DNA of 63,038 nucleotides from Deltaproteobacteria bacterium (GTDB taxonomy: Bacteria > Desulfobacterota_D > UBA1144 > Nemesobacterales > CSP1-2): NCBI GenBank assembly GCA_016187835.1, contig JACPIY010000107.1, positions 1-63,038 on the forward strand. Reading direction: 5' to 3'. This document shows positions 1-10,357 of the stretch, in pieces (the first letter of the stretch is position 1; each line of letters starts with the position of its first letter). The notes below the pieces were generated by a model that saw only the letters and a list, made by a program, of their open reading frames with translations, was not told where the DNA came from and searched no databases. The position numbers and the translations under genes were made by a program.

Positions 1-1986
1 ACCCAATCTTCTTGCAATCTGCTTTATTATTTGCATTCGATCTTTTTCTCTTTCTGCCTTCTCAGCATCTTCCCTCGATAGATATTGATTACTCGTATTA
101 TCTTCGACAAGTTTACCGTCCCTGTCGTATATGCGGAGGATGAGCTTGGGTTCGACAAGTTTCCCTCCAGAGGCAAAGACATTAAATGCTTTTACCATCT
201 CTATAAGGGAGACTTCAGACCCGCCAAGTGCAAGAGAAGGATAGGGATTTAAATGGGATGTAAAGCCGAATTGCTTTGTATAATTCACAGCATAATTTGG
301 ATCAATATCCAAAAGAATCCTAACGCTCGCCAAATTTCTTGATTTTGCCAGCGCCTCTCTTAATGAGATCGGTCCCAGGTAACTACCATCATAGTTTTGT
401 GGAGCCCAGTTTTTAATTGCTACGGGCATATCATAAACGATTGTTGTCTCAGTATATCCCTTGTCTATAGCAGCGGCATATACTAGAGGTTTAAATGAAG
501 AACCAGGCTGCCTCGAAGCTTGCGTAGCCCTATTGAATTGAGACTCGAAAAAATCAAAACCCCCAACGACGGTTTTAACTAATCCTTTTGTATCCATAGC
601 TAAAAGCGCACCCTGGAACTGAGGTGCAATGTCTAAAGATACGTAATAACTTCCTTCTTCCTCCCTTTTTACATTTACTTTAACTACATCACCTACACCC
701 AGCTTAAAAGGAATCAAACTAATTCCATCGTATCCATTTAATGGAGCATAATTTGTAGATAATGGGAAGGATAAATTTTCTAAAGGCTTACCCAGAGGAG
801 AACTCACTCCAAAGCGAAGCTTGCCCTCCCACTTCCCTATTGCTATTTTTGCCTTAAAAACGCTTGGCGGAATCTCGTCCGCGACTTCGGTAACTACGGC
901 CTCATACGAGCTTCCTATGTCAATCTTATCAATATTAGGTGAGCTTCTAAAATTGTCTATCTCTTTCTTAGTGTTAAGATGTCTAAGTACAATCTTTCTT
1001 CCACGCCTCCCTGCAAGGTCTAGAATTCCTCGTCTTAAAGACCATTGAGCCGACAGGCTTAAATCAACATCAAGTGTAGTAAATACAGTGTAGCCTCCGT
1101 TAATAAAGGCTTGAGTGCCAAACTTGTTTTCTAAGTATTGTCTTACAAGCTCTACAAAATACGGAGCAACCTGATTATTTATGTCTCTCTTGGGAACGAT
1201 TTTAATCTGATATTCATCGGCTTTCCTTCTTTGTTGATCTGTAATTAGACCCTCTTCTTCCATTAATTTCAGTACAAGTCTCTGCCTGCTTATCGACCTA
1301 TCAAGATACTTGCGGGGAGAGTAGTACTCCGGACGCTTTGGGAGTCCGGCAAGAAGAGCCGCTTCAGCCAGATTTATGTCCTTTGCCGATTTGCCAAAGT
1401 AGCTCGTACTCGCCGCTTCGACACCGTAATTACCGTCTCCAAGATAAATATGATTGAGGTAGATGTAAAGAATCTCCTCTTTTGAAAGATTATTTTCCAT
1501 TCTGTAGGCAAGTATTGCCTCTTTGATTTTTCGAGATACGCTCTTTTCCGGGGAGAGAACGAGATTTTTTGCAACTTGTTGAGTAATCGTACTCCCTCCC
1601 TGAACTATCTCTCCTTCTCGAATGTTTTTTATGAGTGCGCCGACAACTCGTTTAAAATCAACGCCCTCGTGTTCAAAAAAGCGCTTATCTTCGACTGCTA
1701 TAAAGGCATTTCGGACGTGCTTAGGAATCTCCTCTAATTGTATGAGTTTTCTTTTTTCAGCAGTAAAATCGGCTATGAGCCTGCCATCGAAAGAATAAAC
1801 CTCGGTTATAAGACGGGGTTTATAACCTGTGATCTTTGTAAGATCTGGAAGGTCATGAGTAAAATACCAGTAAGCTAAATAGAGCGATAATAAAGATATG
1901 GACGTAAAACCAATTAGGGCGTACGCCAGTACTTTAGCTTTATTTCGTCTAAGTTGAAGGTTTATTCTCTTCTGTTTTCGTGCCAT
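1..1986 (-). CDS. mrcA: Penicillin-binding protein 1A, bifunctional glycosyltransferase/transpeptidase (3' part outside window)
   Basis: Class A PBP that polymerises and cross-links peptidoglycan at the outer face of the inner membrane. The first 662 codons are visible from an ATG at 1986; the frame is open to the window edge, so the C-terminus (including the expected KTG motif) is missing. A basic N-terminus is followed by one membrane anchor (about residues 19-41), then the family 51 glycosyltransferase with the EDKRFFEHEG motif (catalytic Glu about 99) and GGSTITQQ. The transpeptidase has the SxxK box (Ser496, Lys499, in PGSSFKP) and an SRN motif about 50 residues later. Transcribed away from the small ORF at 2105. 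Family assignment is secure; the PBP1A rather than 1B/1C label rests on overall layout. Confidence 0.95.
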   Translation of the reverse strand, partial: MARKQKRINLQLRRNKAKVLAYALIGFTSISLLSLYLAYWYFTHDLPDLTKITGYKPRLITEVYSFDGRLIADFTAEKRKLIQLEEIPKHVRNAFIAVEDKRFFEHEGVDFKRVVGALIKNIREGEIVQGGSTITQQVAKNLVLSPEKSVSRKIKEAILAYRMENNLSKEEILYIYLNHIYLGDGNYGVEAASTSYFGKSAKDINLAEAALLAGLPKRPEYYSPRKYLDRSISRQRLVLKLMEEEGLITDQQRRKADEYQIKIVPKRDINNQVAPYFVELVRQYLENKFGTQAFINGGYTVFTTLDVDLSLSAQWSLRRGILDLAGRRGRKIVLRHLNTKKEIDNFRSSPNIDKIDIGSSYEAVVTEVADEIPPSVFKAKIAIGKWEGKLRFGVSSPLGKPLENLSFPLSTNYAPLNGYDGISLIPFKLGVGDVVKVNVKREEEGSYYVSLDIAPQFQGALLAMDTKGLVKTVVGGFDFFESQFNRATQASRQPGSSFKPLVYAAAIDKGYTETTIVYDMPVAIKNWAPQNYDGSYLGPISLREALAKSRNLASVRILLDIDPNYAVNYTKQFGFTSHLNPYPSLALGGSEVSLIEMVKAFNVFASGGKLVEPKLILRIYDRDGKLVEDNTSNQYLSREDAEKAEREKDRMQIIKQIARRLG

Positions 1987-2104
1987 ATTTTTAGGGTTAA
2001 TTTAAGAATAGCAAGCACATTATGCTTTTAAAAGTCAAAATTTCTCTTCCCAATCTTATTTAAACATTACAAGTTAAGTTAATTATCTGTTATTATAACA
2101 AACT

Positions 2105-2314
2105 ATGGAAGAAATAAAAAATCAATACTCCGAAACGTTTGATAGCTACATTCGTAATGTTGATGATCAGGAACTTAAGGGAGTACTCCTTAAGCTCAAA
2201 AACGAGATGCGAAAGCCAGACACTTCTTGGGAGATCATAAAAACGGTTCTTCAGTCCTTATTAAATAAGAATAAAGAAACACTCATAGAAATACTTCCAC
2301 TTATTTTAAAGTAG
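2105..2314 (+). CDS. Small hypothetical protein, 69 aa
   Basis: I do not recognise this protein. It is a charged, helical-looking 69-residue ORF with no Cys and no membrane segment, sitting alone between the divergent PBP1A gene and cysK. Its composition (many Lys/Glu/Leu) looks like a real small protein rather than a shadow, and no longer ORF overlaps it. No clear Shine-Dalgarno is seen; an AT-rich TATTATAA stretch ends only a few bases before the ATG, so a leaderless message is possible. Existence moderately likely, function unknown. Confidence 0.5.
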   Translation: MEEIKNQYSETFDSYIRNVDDQELKGVLLKLKNEMRKPDTSWEIIKTVLQSLLNKNKETLIEILPLILK

Positions 2315-2440
2315 CAGTTACGAGATTTGTTATACCGGTTTTGGGTTTGAATTAAATCTTACGGGGCTTTCGTTTATTTGTCTTTCCTCACTCGCATCAT
2401 TATTATTATAGTTAAAAAATAGTGTCGCCAAGATAAAATT

Positions 2441-3379
2441 ATGAACAACTTATCCACAGTGAACAGTGTATTGGATTTAATCGGACGAACACCAGTAATA
2501 AAGCTTAATAAAGTTGTCCCGAAAAGAGCAGCCACGATTTGGGCAAAGCTCGAAAACCTCAATCCAGCAGGAAGCATAAAAGAAAGAATATGCCTAAAGA
2601 TGATTGAAGTAGCGGAAAAGGAACGCAAAATCATCCCGGGGAAAAGCGTGATCGTCGAACCCACGAGTGGTAATACGGGAATCGGGCTTGCCCTCGTTTG
2701 TGCAGTAAAGGGATATAGGTTGATACTTACGATGCCAGATGATATGAGTTTGGAAAGAAGGCTTCTTCTTGGTGCCTACGGAGCAGAGCTTATCCTTACG
2801 CCCGCTGCAGAAAAAATGGAAGGAGCCGTCCAAAAAGCCGAGGCAATCGTTCGTGAAAACCCAAACGCATTTATGCCTCAGCAGTTTAAAAACCAGGCAA
2901 ACCCAGATATGCATATATTAACTACAGGGCCAGAGATATTAGAGCAGATTCCGGGAGAGATCCATGCATTTGTTGCCGGAGTTGGAACTGGCGGAACAAT
3001 TACAGGAGTTGGTGAAATACTGCAAAAGCGATTCCCCCACATACACATAGTTGCAGTAGAGCCTGCCGAGTCAGCCGTACTTTCTGGTAAAAAGCCAAAT
3101 GTGCACGACATACAGGGAATAGGAGCAGGGTTTATTCCCGAAATTCTTAATACAAGAATCTATGATGAAGTAATAACAATAACCGGGAGGGAAGCAAAGG
3201 CATTTACAAAGTTCATTGCCAAAGAAGAAGGACTTCTTGTTGGCATCTCGGCAGGAGCCGCCGGGCTTGCGGCGGTGAGAGTAGCAGAAAACCTAGGTCA
3301 GGGAAAACAGGTTGTGACGATATTCTGCGACACTGGAGAAAGATATTTGAGCACCGAGGTCTTTAGTGAAAATGAATAA
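2441..3379 (+). CDS. cysK: Cysteine synthase (O-acetylserine sulfhydrylase)
   Basis: PLP enzyme that makes L-cysteine from O-acetylserine and sulfide in the cytoplasm. At 312 aa it has the usual length. The PLP lysine is Lys47 in NPAGSIKER; the substrate loop TSGNTGIGLA, the phosphate-binding GTGGTITGVG and the late GISAGAA motif are all present, as is the QQFKN/NPDMH segment typical of CysK rather than cystathionine beta-synthase. It stands as a single gene upstream of ftsH with an 87-bp gap. CysM-type or CysO-linked activity cannot be excluded from sequence alone, given the sulfur carrier gene at 56430. Confidence 0.93.
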   Translation: MNNLSTVNSVLDLIGRTPVIKLNKVVPKRAATIWAKLENLNPAGSIKERICLKMIEVAEKERKIIPGKSVIVEPTSGNTGIGLALVCAVKGYRLILTMPDDMSLERRLLLGAYGAELILTPAAEKMEGAVQKAEAIVRENPNAFMPQQFKNQANPDMHILTTGPEILEQIPGEIHAFVAGVGTGGTITGVGEILQKRFPHIHIVAVEPAESAVLSGKKPNVHDIQGIGAGFIPEILNTRIYDEVITITGREAKAFTKFIAKEEGLLVGISAGAAGLAAVRVAENLGQGKQVVTIFCDTGERYLSTEVFSENE

Positions 3380-3401
3380 AATAATAGGAGTGTAATTCGT
3401 A

Positions 3402-3429
3402 TTGAAAAGTGTTTTATGTGTGCTATCAT
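3402..3429 (+). promoter_or_regulatory. Candidate sigma-70 promoter for ftsH
   Basis: TTGAAA and TATCAT are separated by 16 bases, about 40 bases before the ftsH GTG start, in the gap after cysK. Only the two hexamers support it. Confidence 0.4.
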
Positions 3430-3466
3430 TTTTTAAACAACAATTTAGGTTTAAAATGAGGAGAAT

Positions 3467-5341
3467 GTGAGCAGTCAGCTTTTTAAAAACTTAATTTTAT
3501 GGTTAGTTATCTTTGTAGCCATAATTGCCTTATATCAGCTAATCCATACCCCCCAAAGCAATTATAAAGAAATCACTTATAGCGAATTCTTAAAAAGTCT
3601 CGAGAACGGGGAAATAGAAAAGCTTGAATTTAAGGGCGAAGAAATAAAAGGAACCTATAGAGGCGAGCTCCAGCAGGGCTTCAGGACCACGGGCCCTGCA
3701 AACGATGAACTTATTAAAACCCTAAGGGAAGCAAACGTAGCCTTTAGCTTTGCAGCAACAAGAGAAGGTTCTTTAACAAACATACTCTTTAACTGGGCCC
3801 CGCTTATTCTTCTAATCGTCATTATGGTTTTATTCATGCGTCAGATTCAAGCAGGCGGAACAAAAGCCATGTCATTTGGGAAAAGCCGCGCTCGAATGCT
3901 TACAGAAAACCAGAATAAAACCACATTCAAAGACGTTGCAGGAATCGATGAAGCAAAGGAAGAGGTTCAAGAAATCGTAGAATTCTTAAAAAACCCGAAA
4001 AAATTCACTCGCCTCGGTGGACGCATACCGAAAGGCGTTCTTCTCGTCGGACCACCGGGAACCGGGAAAACACTTCTTGCAAAAGCTATTGCAGGAGAAG
4101 CAGGCGTTCCTTTTTTTATAATCAGCGGAAGCGATTTCGTTGAGATGTTCGTAGGAGTTGGCGCATCAAGAGTAAGGGACCTTTTTGTACAGGCAAAACG
4201 TCACACTCCTTGCATTATATTCGTTGATGAACTTGATGCCGTCGGACGGCACCGCGGGGCAGGCCTAGGCGGAGGGCACGATGAAAGGGAACAAACCCTT
4301 AACCAGCTTCTCGTTGAGATGGATGGATTTGAAGCTAACGAGGGAACAATAGTTATTGCTGCAACCAACCGTCCCGATGTTCTCGACCCCGCTCTTCTTC
4401 GTCCCGGAAGGTTTGATCGTCAGGTGGTTGTACCAAGACCCGATGTAAGAGGAAGAGAAGAAATACTCAAAGTTCATACAAAGAATACGCCATTAAATGA
4501 GGACGTTACTCTTGGTCTAATAGCACGCTCAACGCCTGGTTTCTCAGGTGCAGACCTTCAAAACCTCGTGAATGAAGCTGCGCTTCACGCAGCACGTTTG
4601 GGAAGAGTACAGATAACTATGGAGGACTTTGAGTACGCAAAAGATAAGGTTATTATGGGGGTTGAAAGAAAGAGTCTCATTATAAGCGATAAAGAAAAAA
4701 AAATCACCGCATATCATGAAGGCGGGCACGCACTTGTTGCAAAACTCACTCCGGGGACGGATCCTATTCACAAGGTAACCATAATTCCACGGGGTCTTGC
4801 CCTTGGCGTTACCCAACAACTCCCCATAGAAGACAAATATACTCTTTCTAAGGGGTATCTTAACAACACAATTATGGTACTCCTTGGTGGTCGGGCAGCG
4901 GAAGAAATAATATTTGATGAAAAAACCAGCGGCGCTGGAAACGATCTTGAAAGAGCAACGGACATTGCAAGGAAGATGGTATGCGAATGGGGAATGAGTG
5001 ATAAGGTAGGACCAGTAACATTTGGCAAACCTGATGAACAGATATTTCTTGGCAAAGAGCTTTCTCGTCATAAAGACTATAGTGAAGCAACAGCAATGGA
5101 AATTGACGATGAAATAAAAAAAATAGTCACAGAGAATTACAAAAAAGCTAAAACAGTTCTTGAAGAAAACGTAGACCTGCTCCATAAACTGGCCGAAGTG
5201 CTACTTGACAAGGAAGTGGTTGACGGCAAAGAACTTGATGAACTCGTGAAAGAGGTAAGACCGGAGTATCCGTCTTGGGAGGGGGGAATTGGACAAAAAG
5301 GGACGGTGGCTCTACGAACCAAGAATATTGAGAATTCATAA
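3467..5341 (+). CDS. ftsH: ATP-dependent zinc metalloprotease FtsH
   Basis: Membrane-anchored AAA+ protease that degrades misfolded membrane proteins and regulators. The GTG start at 3467 is set by GAGGAGAA just upstream. Two N-terminal membrane segments (about 8-27 and 104-125) flank a periplasmic domain; the AAA domain has Walker A GPPGTGKT (195-202), Walker [12 protein letters not shown] and the [17 protein letters not shown] region. The zinc site is HEGGH (417-421), where most FtsH proteins have HEAGH; the third ligand lies in the GNDLERAT segment. Length 624 aa is normal. It heads the block folP-cdaA-cdaR-glmM-pdxJ-acpS. Confidence 0.97.
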   Translation: MSSQLFKNLILWLVIFVAIIALYQLIHTPQSNYKEITYSEFLKSLENGEIEKLEFKGEEIKGTYRGELQQGFRTTGPANDELIKTLREANVAFSFAATREGSLTNILFNWAPLILLIVIMVLFMRQIQAGGTKAMSFGKSRARMLTENQNKTTFKDVAGIDEAKEEVQEIVEFLKNPKKFTRLGGRIPKGVLLVGPPGTGKTLLAKAIAGEAGVPFFIISGSDFVEMFVGVGASRVRDLFVQAKRHTPCIIFVDELDAVGRHRGAGLGGGHDEREQTLNQLLVEMDGFEANEGTIVIAATNRPDVLDPALLRPGRFDRQVVVPRPDVRGREEILKVHTKNTPLNEDVTLGLIARSTPGFSGADLQNLVNEAALHAARLGRVQITMEDFEYAKDKVIMGVERKSLIISDKEKKITAYHEGGHALVAKLTPGTDPIHKVTIIPRGLALGVTQQLPIEDKYTLSKGYLNNTIMVLLGGRAAEEIIFDEKTSGAGNDLERATDIARKMVCEWGMSDKVGPVTFGKPDEQIFLGKELSRHKDYSEATAMEIDDEIKKIVTENYKKAKTVLEENVDLLHKLAEVLLDKEVVDGKELDELVKEVRPEYPSWEGGIGQKGTVALRTKNIENS

Positions 5342-5434
5342 GAAGCAAAAGAGTATTTATTTGAGAACGGCTAAAATTAGTTACTAGACTTATTTCTATT
5401 GATACATAGTTCCATTTTATACAGATAATAAGGA

Positions 5435-6355
5435 ATGCCTATTCAGCCTAGACACCTGCAAGATAACAAAGCTTTAGGCAAACAAGACGTATTCTGCTCT
5501 AAGCAAATGAGATATAAACTTATATGTAGAGATAAGGAAATGATTCTCGGACAAAGAACACATATTATGGGTATACTCAATGTAACACCGGACTCATTTT
5601 ACGACGGTGGAAGGTACTCTAAACTCTATGACGCTCTAAAGCAAACGGAAAAAATGATAAGTGAAGGGGCAGACATCATTGATATAGGAGGAGAATCAAC
5701 AAGACCAGGGTCTTTTGGGGTTTCGGAGAAAGAGGAACTAAATCGCGTGATTCCTGTAATAAAAGAGGTAATGAAACGATTTGATATTGTGCTATCAATA
5801 GACACAACTAAAGCAAAAGTGGCGGAGGAAGCTTTGAGTCAGGGAGTCTCAATAGTGAACGATATAAGCGGGCTAAAATTTGACCCTAGAATTGCTGAGG
5901 TAGTGGCAAGGTATAGAGCAGGACTCGTTTTAATGCATACTACATCTCGTCCACACGATATGCAAAATAAGACTGAATATAATTCAATTGTTCATGACAT
6001 AGTTCAATCACTTCGCGGATCAGTGAAATTAGCTGAGGAAAAGGGAGTTCACTCAGAGAGCATAGTGATTGACCCCGGTTTTGGTTTCGGAAAAACCCCT
6101 GATCAGAACCTCATGCTCCTCAAGCATCTTAGAGAACTACTTGTGCTAGAAAAGCCCATACTTATCGGAACATCACGAAAATCCTTTATAGGCAGGGTCC
6201 TTGGAGGTTCTCAGTTGCCAGAAGAAAAGCTCGCAGGAACTGCCGCTACCATTTCAATAGCCATTATGAACCATGCCTCAATTGTCAGGGTTCATGATGT
6301 GTTTTATATGAAAAATGTAGCTCTGATGACGGATGCGGTTCTTAACGTAAATTAG
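5435..6355 (+). CDS. folP: Dihydropteroate synthase
   Basis: Condenses p-aminobenzoate with dihydropterin pyrophosphate in folate synthesis; the sulfonamide target. Diagnostic segments in order: MGILNVTPDSF, IDIGGESTRPG, SIDTTKAKV, VNDISGLKFDP, DPGFGFGKT, GTSRKSFIG and the final VRVHDV. The ORF carries about 24 extra N-terminal residues compared with usual enzymes. The ATG at 5507 would give a more typical length, but neither start has a convincing ribosome site, so the upstream one is kept. The FtsH-FolP-GlmM order is widely conserved. Confidence 0.95.
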   Translation: MPIQPRHLQDNKALGKQDVFCSKQMRYKLICRDKEMILGQRTHIMGILNVTPDSFYDGGRYSKLYDALKQTEKMISEGADIIDIGGESTRPGSFGVSEKEELNRVIPVIKEVMKRFDIVLSIDTTKAKVAEEALSQGVSIVNDISGLKFDPRIAEVVARYRAGLVLMHTTSRPHDMQNKTEYNSIVHDIVQSLRGSVKLAEEKGVHSESIVIDPGFGFGKTPDQNLMLLKHLRELLVLEKPILIGTSRKSFIGRVLGGSQLPEEKLAGTAATISIAIMNHASIVRVHDVFYMKNVALMTDAVLNVN

Positions 6356-6398
6356 AAGTGCTAATTAAATACATTTAAGTAAGGTTAGAGTATAACCT

Positions 6399-7232
6399 AT
6401 GTTTGATGCTTTTTCTAATTTCAGGTACCTACAGGATATTTTAGATATTATAATTGTTGCTTTAATCATCTACTATATACTGAGTCTAATTGAGGGAACA
6501 CGTGCAGTTCAGATGCTCTCCGGTCTTGGGGCTCTTTTTGTGCTTTATTTTGTCTCTCAAAGGTGGGAACTTTTCACACTCAACTGGATATTAGGCCATT
6601 TTCTTAGCTCTATAATTCTGATCGCAGTTATACTATTTCAAAGTGATATTCGCAGAGCCCTTACTGCCCTTGGTAAAAATCCTCTTTTCCTAAAAATATC
6701 TCCGGGAAAATCAGAGGAGCTTGTTGTTGACGAAATTGTAAAGTCAACGAGCTTCTTAGCAAACCGTCAAATTGGAGCTCTTATTGCTATTGAAAGAGCA
6801 AACAGCCTTGCAGATTTTGTCGAGATTGGAATGAGAATTGATGCATGGGTATCAAGAGAGCTGATTATAAGCATATTCAATACTTCCTCTCCACTGCATG
6901 ACGGTGGAATGATAATAGGAAGAAATAAGATACTGTCTGCAGGCTCTTTTTTTTCCCTTGCTACCGACCCTGACCTTGAAAGGGAACTCGGGACGAGGCA
7001 TAGAGCCGCAATAGGTCTCTCAAGAGAGACGGATGCCATTGTCGTCGTGGTCTCAGAGGAGACCGGAACAATATCCCTTGCTTCAGAAGGGAATTTAACA
7101 AGGGGGCTTGATGCAACTTCGCTCAACAACCGTCTTCTTGAGCTTCTTGAGATAAGGAGACAACTAATTGAAAAACATGGTCTTTTTGATCGCATTCTGA
7201 GAAGGAAGCGAGTTGAAAAAAACAGTGCTTAA
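6399..7232 (+). CDS. cdaA: Diadenylate cyclase CdaA (c-di-AMP synthase)
   Basis: Makes the second messenger c-di-AMP from two ATP. Three predicted membrane helices fill the first ~75 residues, followed by the DAC domain with the catalytic DGG (168-170, in LHDGGMIIG) and GTRHRAAIG (RHR at 200-202). Length 277 aa matches the CdaA/YbbP class. Its 3' end overlaps cdaR by 20 bases, implying translational coupling. In Firmicutes CdaR modulates CdaA and GlmM inhibits it; here the three genes are adjacent in the same order. Confidence 0.95.
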   Translation: MFDAFSNFRYLQDILDIIIVALIIYYILSLIEGTRAVQMLSGLGALFVLYFVSQRWELFTLNWILGHFLSSIILIAVILFQSDIRRALTALGKNPLFLKISPGKSEELVVDEIVKSTSFLANRQIGALIAIERANSLADFVEIGMRIDAWVSRELIISIFNTSSPLHDGGMIIGRNKILSAGSFFSLATDPDLERELGTRHRAAIGLSRETDAIVVVVSEETGTISLASEGNLTRGLDATSLNNRLLELLEIRRQLIEKHGLFDRILRRKRVEKNSA

Positions 7233-8178
7233 AACAACGTTACATGAAGTATCTAAAAACCAATTTTTTAAAAATATTGGTAAAAAAGTCCTAGCCGTTG
7301 CCATTGCGATAGTACTTTGGTTTGTAGCCAATATTGAGCATGATATTGAAAAGAGCATTTCGATAAATGTGAATTATCTAAATCTGCCATCTGAACTAAT
7401 TATTGTAAATAAGCCTCCCGAAAGGCTCAACATTAGAGTTCGTGGACCCCGCACTCAGCTTGCCTCTTTTTCTCCCCGCAACATTGCTTTTACACTAGAC
7501 CTTTCTAACGCTTCGCCGGGAGTCTCTAAATTTGAGGTTCAAACAGATCAGATTAAAACACCAAGAGGAGTACAGGTAACAGGTATTACACCTGCGGAGA
7601 TTAAAGTGGATGTTGACCAAATAATCAAAAAAGAGGTTGATGTAAAACCAGTGATTAGGGGGCCTGCCGATACAGGATATGAGTTAGTCGGCGCACCTGT
7701 GGCTCTCCCTTCAAGAGTAGAAATTAAAGGTCCAAGAAATATAGTATCTCAAATCAACGCTATACCAACTGATTCGATATCAATAACGGGCGTTAAATCT
7801 AAGTTTACAATACAAGTTCCCCTAAAATCCCCTCATTCGTTGGTCGTTATAGTAAACTACGAAATTGTACGAGTTACGGTAGATATACGGGAGCAAACAG
7901 TAGAAAAGCAATTTGATGATATAGAAATACAATTTGTCAACTTTAATGATCGTGACTTTGAGCCTCTGGGCCCCCTCAAAGCAGAACTGGAATTTGAAGG
8001 ACCGTATAGTATCATTAGAGACTTGAACAGCGATGATATAAAAGTGTTTGTAGATGGTAGTAATCTTAGAAACTCGAAACGGTTGGCAAGGCTAGAGGTA
8101 AATGTAACCTATCCATATAGGGAAAGTATAATACTTAAGAAAAAAGTACCCGCGACTATTGAAGTCAGATTAAATTAA
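7213..8178 (+). CDS. cdaR: YbbR-domain protein, CdaA regulator-like (CdaR)
   Basis: Membrane-anchored protein with one N-terminal helix (about residues 19-37, ending FVANIEH) and an extracytoplasmic region of repeated YbbR beta-domains; recurring patterns of the type INVNYLNLP and RGPRTQLASF are visible. The start is a TTG inside the end of cdaA, preceded by GAAGGAAGCGAG. YbbR proteins bind and tune CdaA in Gram-positive bacteria; the same role here is inferred from gene order. 321 aa. Confidence 0.85.
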   Translation: MKKTVLKTTLHEVSKNQFFKNIGKKVLAVAIAIVLWFVANIEHDIEKSISINVNYLNLPSELIIVNKPPERLNIRVRGPRTQLASFSPRNIAFTLDLSNASPGVSKFEVQTDQIKTPRGVQVTGITPAEIKVDVDQIIKKEVDVKPVIRGPADTGYELVGAPVALPSRVEIKGPRNIVSQINAIPTDSISITGVKSKFTIQVPLKSPHSLVVIVNYEIVRVTVDIREQTVEKQFDDIEIQFVNFNDRDFEPLGPLKAELEFEGPYSIIRDLNSDDIKVFVDGSNLRNSKRLARLEVNVTYPYRESIILKKKVPATIEVRLN

Positions 8179-8190
8179 CGGGAGGAAGGA

Positions 8191-9576
8191 TTGAAAAGAA
8201 GTAAGAAAAGCCTTTTTGGAACTGATGGTGTGAGAGGAGTAGCCAACACCCACCCTATGACTCCGGAGATAAGTCTCAAACTCGGAAAAGCTTTGACCTA
8301 TATCCTGAAAGAGCAAAAAACGGACTCAAAAAAAACCAAAATAGTAATCGGAAAAGATACAAGACTCTCTGGATATATGTTTGAACAAGCAATTTCGGCT
8401 GGGATAGCATCTATGGGGGCGGACGTTCTTCTTGTTGGTCCCCTTCCTACACCCGCCATTGCTTTTCTTACCGTAAGCATGCGTGCAGATGCAGGCATAG
8501 TAATATCGGCTTCCCACAATCCTTATGAAGACAACGGGATAAAATTCTTTGATCGGTTCGGATTTAAATTGCCTGATGAGAAAGAACTGAAGATAGAAGA
8601 ACTTATCACGAGTGAAAGAATAGATCATATAAGAGCTTCTTCCCCAGACGTTGGGAAGGCTTCAAGAATTGAAGATGCTGCGGGAAGATACGTTGTTTTT
8701 GTTAAAAATACATTTCCAAGAGACCTCAACCTAGAAGGGATTAAAATAGTTCTTGATTGTGCAAATGGCGCTGCTTATAAGGTCTCTCCTATAGTATTTC
8801 AGGAACTAGGGGCAGACGTGATAACTATTGGGGTTAATCCTACTGGCAGAAACATAAACACGGAATGCGGTGCACTTAACCCTGAACTACTAAAACGAAA
8901 AGTCCTGGAAACGGGTGCAGCTTTAGGAATAGCGCTTGATGGAGATGCTGATAGAATTATATTCTGTGATGAAAATGGAAATGAGGTGGATGGTGATAAG
9001 ATTATGGCAATTTGTGCTGATGAAATGATTCAAACTGGAAAACTCCTTAAAAACACAGTTGTGGCAACTGTGATGAGTAATATGGCCCTTGAGGCATTTA
9101 TACGACATAAAGGAGGCAAGTTAATTAGGACTCAGGTTGGAGACAGATACGTTGTTGAAGAAATGAGAAAAATAGGTTGTAACTTTGGCGGTGAGAAATC
9201 GGGACATATCGTATTTATAGATCATACTACGACGGGGGATGGAACCCTTGCCGCCCTTCAAGTCCTCGCTATTATGAGACGAAAGGAAAAAAATCTTTCC
9301 GATCTTGCAAAGATAATAGACCCCTTTCCCCAGCTACTAATTAACGTGAAAGTAAAGGCAAAAAAACCTTTTGACAATATTCCAAGACTCAATGATATAC
9401 TCAATTCATTCGAAAGAACTCTCGAAGGACGTGGAAGAATAAACTTGAGATATTCCGGAACAGAACCCCTTGCAAGAGTTATGGTTGAAGGTGAGAATGA
9501 GGTGCTGATAAAAGAGATTGCTGAAGAGATTGCAAGAGTGATCGAACAAGACATAGGAGAACAAGTGAGTGCCTAG
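8191..9576 (+). CDS. glmM: Phosphoglucosamine mutase
   Basis: Converts glucosamine-6-phosphate to glucosamine-1-phosphate for UDP-GlcNAc. TTG start at 8191 with the strong site GGAGGAAGGA directly upstream. The phosphoserine loop is SASHNP (Ser108), the metal loop LDGDADR, and the phosphate-binding motif [15 protein letters not shown] lies near the C-terminus. 461 aa is slightly long but normal. Lies 12 bases after cdaR and overlaps pdxJ by 8 bases, so one transcript is likely. Confidence 0.96.
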   Translation: MKRSKKSLFGTDGVRGVANTHPMTPEISLKLGKALTYILKEQKTDSKKTKIVIGKDTRLSGYMFEQAISAGIASMGADVLLVGPLPTPAIAFLTVSMRADAGIVISASHNPYEDNGIKFFDRFGFKLPDEKELKIEELITSERIDHIRASSPDVGKASRIEDAAGRYVVFVKNTFPRDLNLEGIKIVLDCANGAAYKVSPIVFQELGADVITIGVNPTGRNINTECGALNPELLKRKVLETGAALGIALDGDADRIIFCDENGNEVDGDKIMAICADEMIQTGKLLKNTVVATVMSNMALEAFIRHKGGKLIRTQVGDRYVVEEMRKIGCNFGGEKSGHIVFIDHTTTGDGTLAALQVLAIMRRKEKNLSDLAKIIDPFPQLLINVKVKAKKPFDNIPRLNDILNSFERTLEGRGRINLRYSGTEPLARVMVEGENEVLIKEIAEEIARVIEQDIGEQVSA

Positions 9577-10282
9577 ATTAAATGTTAATATAGACCACGT
9601 AGCAACTGTGCGACAATCAAGAAGAGGAGTGGAGCCAGATCCTGTCTTTGCTGCATACCTGGCGGAGCTTGCCGGTGCTGAGGGCATTGTAGTTCATCTA
9701 AGAGAAGATAGACGTCATATCCAGGATAGAGACCTCAAAATACTTAGACAGACTGTAAAAACCAAACTTAATATGGAGATGGCCCCTATAGAGGAGATTG
9801 TAGAAATTGCGATAGATATTAGACCCGAGATGGTGACGCTTGTACCTGAAAGGAGAGAAGAAATTACGACTGAGGGAGGGCTTAACATTTTAGCTCATCC
9901 TGAAACGATAGCGGGAGCGGTAAACAAAATTAAAAAAAAGGGATTATTTGTGAGTCTTTTTATAGACCCGAACTCGGAGCAGATAAAGGCGGCAAAAAAT
10001 ACAGGAGCTGATATGGTTGAGATTCATACGGGTCTATATGCTGAGGCAAAGAATATCGAGGAAAAAATAGAAGAACTAAAAAAGATCGAAAATTCAGTAG
10101 AAGCCTCCCTCAAGCTTGGTTTAAGAGTTTCAGCAGGGCACGGGCTTAACTATATAAACGTAAGAAGAATTAGCCAAATAAGAGGTGTTGAGGAATTAAA
10201 CATAGGACACAGCATAATAGCTCGCTCGGTTATTGTAGGAATTGAAAAAGCAGTAAAAGAAATGCTAGAACTCTGTAGGTAA
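9569..10282 (+). CDS. pdxJ: Pyridoxine 5'-phosphate synthase
   Basis: Last step of DXP-dependent vitamin B6 synthesis, joining 1-deoxyxylulose-5-phosphate and 3-amino-2-oxopropyl phosphate. GTG start within the end of glmM (overlap 8 bases). Family marks: [11 protein letters not shown] at the N-terminus, [24 protein letters not shown] and the closing [13 protein letters not shown]. 237 aa. pdxJ-acpS adjacency is common in Proteobacteria and is preserved here with a 75-bp gap holding a long hairpin. Confidence 0.95.
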   Translation: MPRLNVNIDHVATVRQSRRGVEPDPVFAAYLAELAGAEGIVVHLREDRRHIQDRDLKILRQTVKTKLNMEMAPIEEIVEIAIDIRPEMVTLVPERREEITTEGGLNILAHPETIAGAVNKIKKKGLFVSLFIDPNSEQIKAAKNTGADMVEIHTGLYAEAKNIEEKIEELKKIENSVEASLKLGLRVSAGHGLNYINVRRISQIRGVEELNIGHSIIARSVIVGIEKAVKEMLELCR

Positions 10283-10287
10283 TGAAG

Positions 10288-10345
10288 AGTTATAAGTTAA
10301 TAGTTATCAGTTTTACTTCTCAGCTATAACTATCAACTTATAACT
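10288..10345. repeat. Long AT-rich hairpin between pdxJ and acpS
   Basis: Arms at 10288-10307 and 10326-10345 pair over 20 bases with a single G-T wobble, leaving an 18-base loop. It begins 5 bases after the pdxJ stop. No T-run follows, so a classic terminator is unlikely; it may be a small palindromic repeat or an mRNA stability element. Confidence 0.7.
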
Positions 10346-10357
10346 GATTATACACTT

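Noticed and set aside
2594..2914. Minus-strand ORF inside cysK
   Set aside because: Antisense shadow with no recognisable features.
4544..5185. 213-codon minus-strand ORF inside ftsH
   Set aside because: Fully antisense to a conserved gene; Cys/Phe-rich composition typical of a shadow frame.
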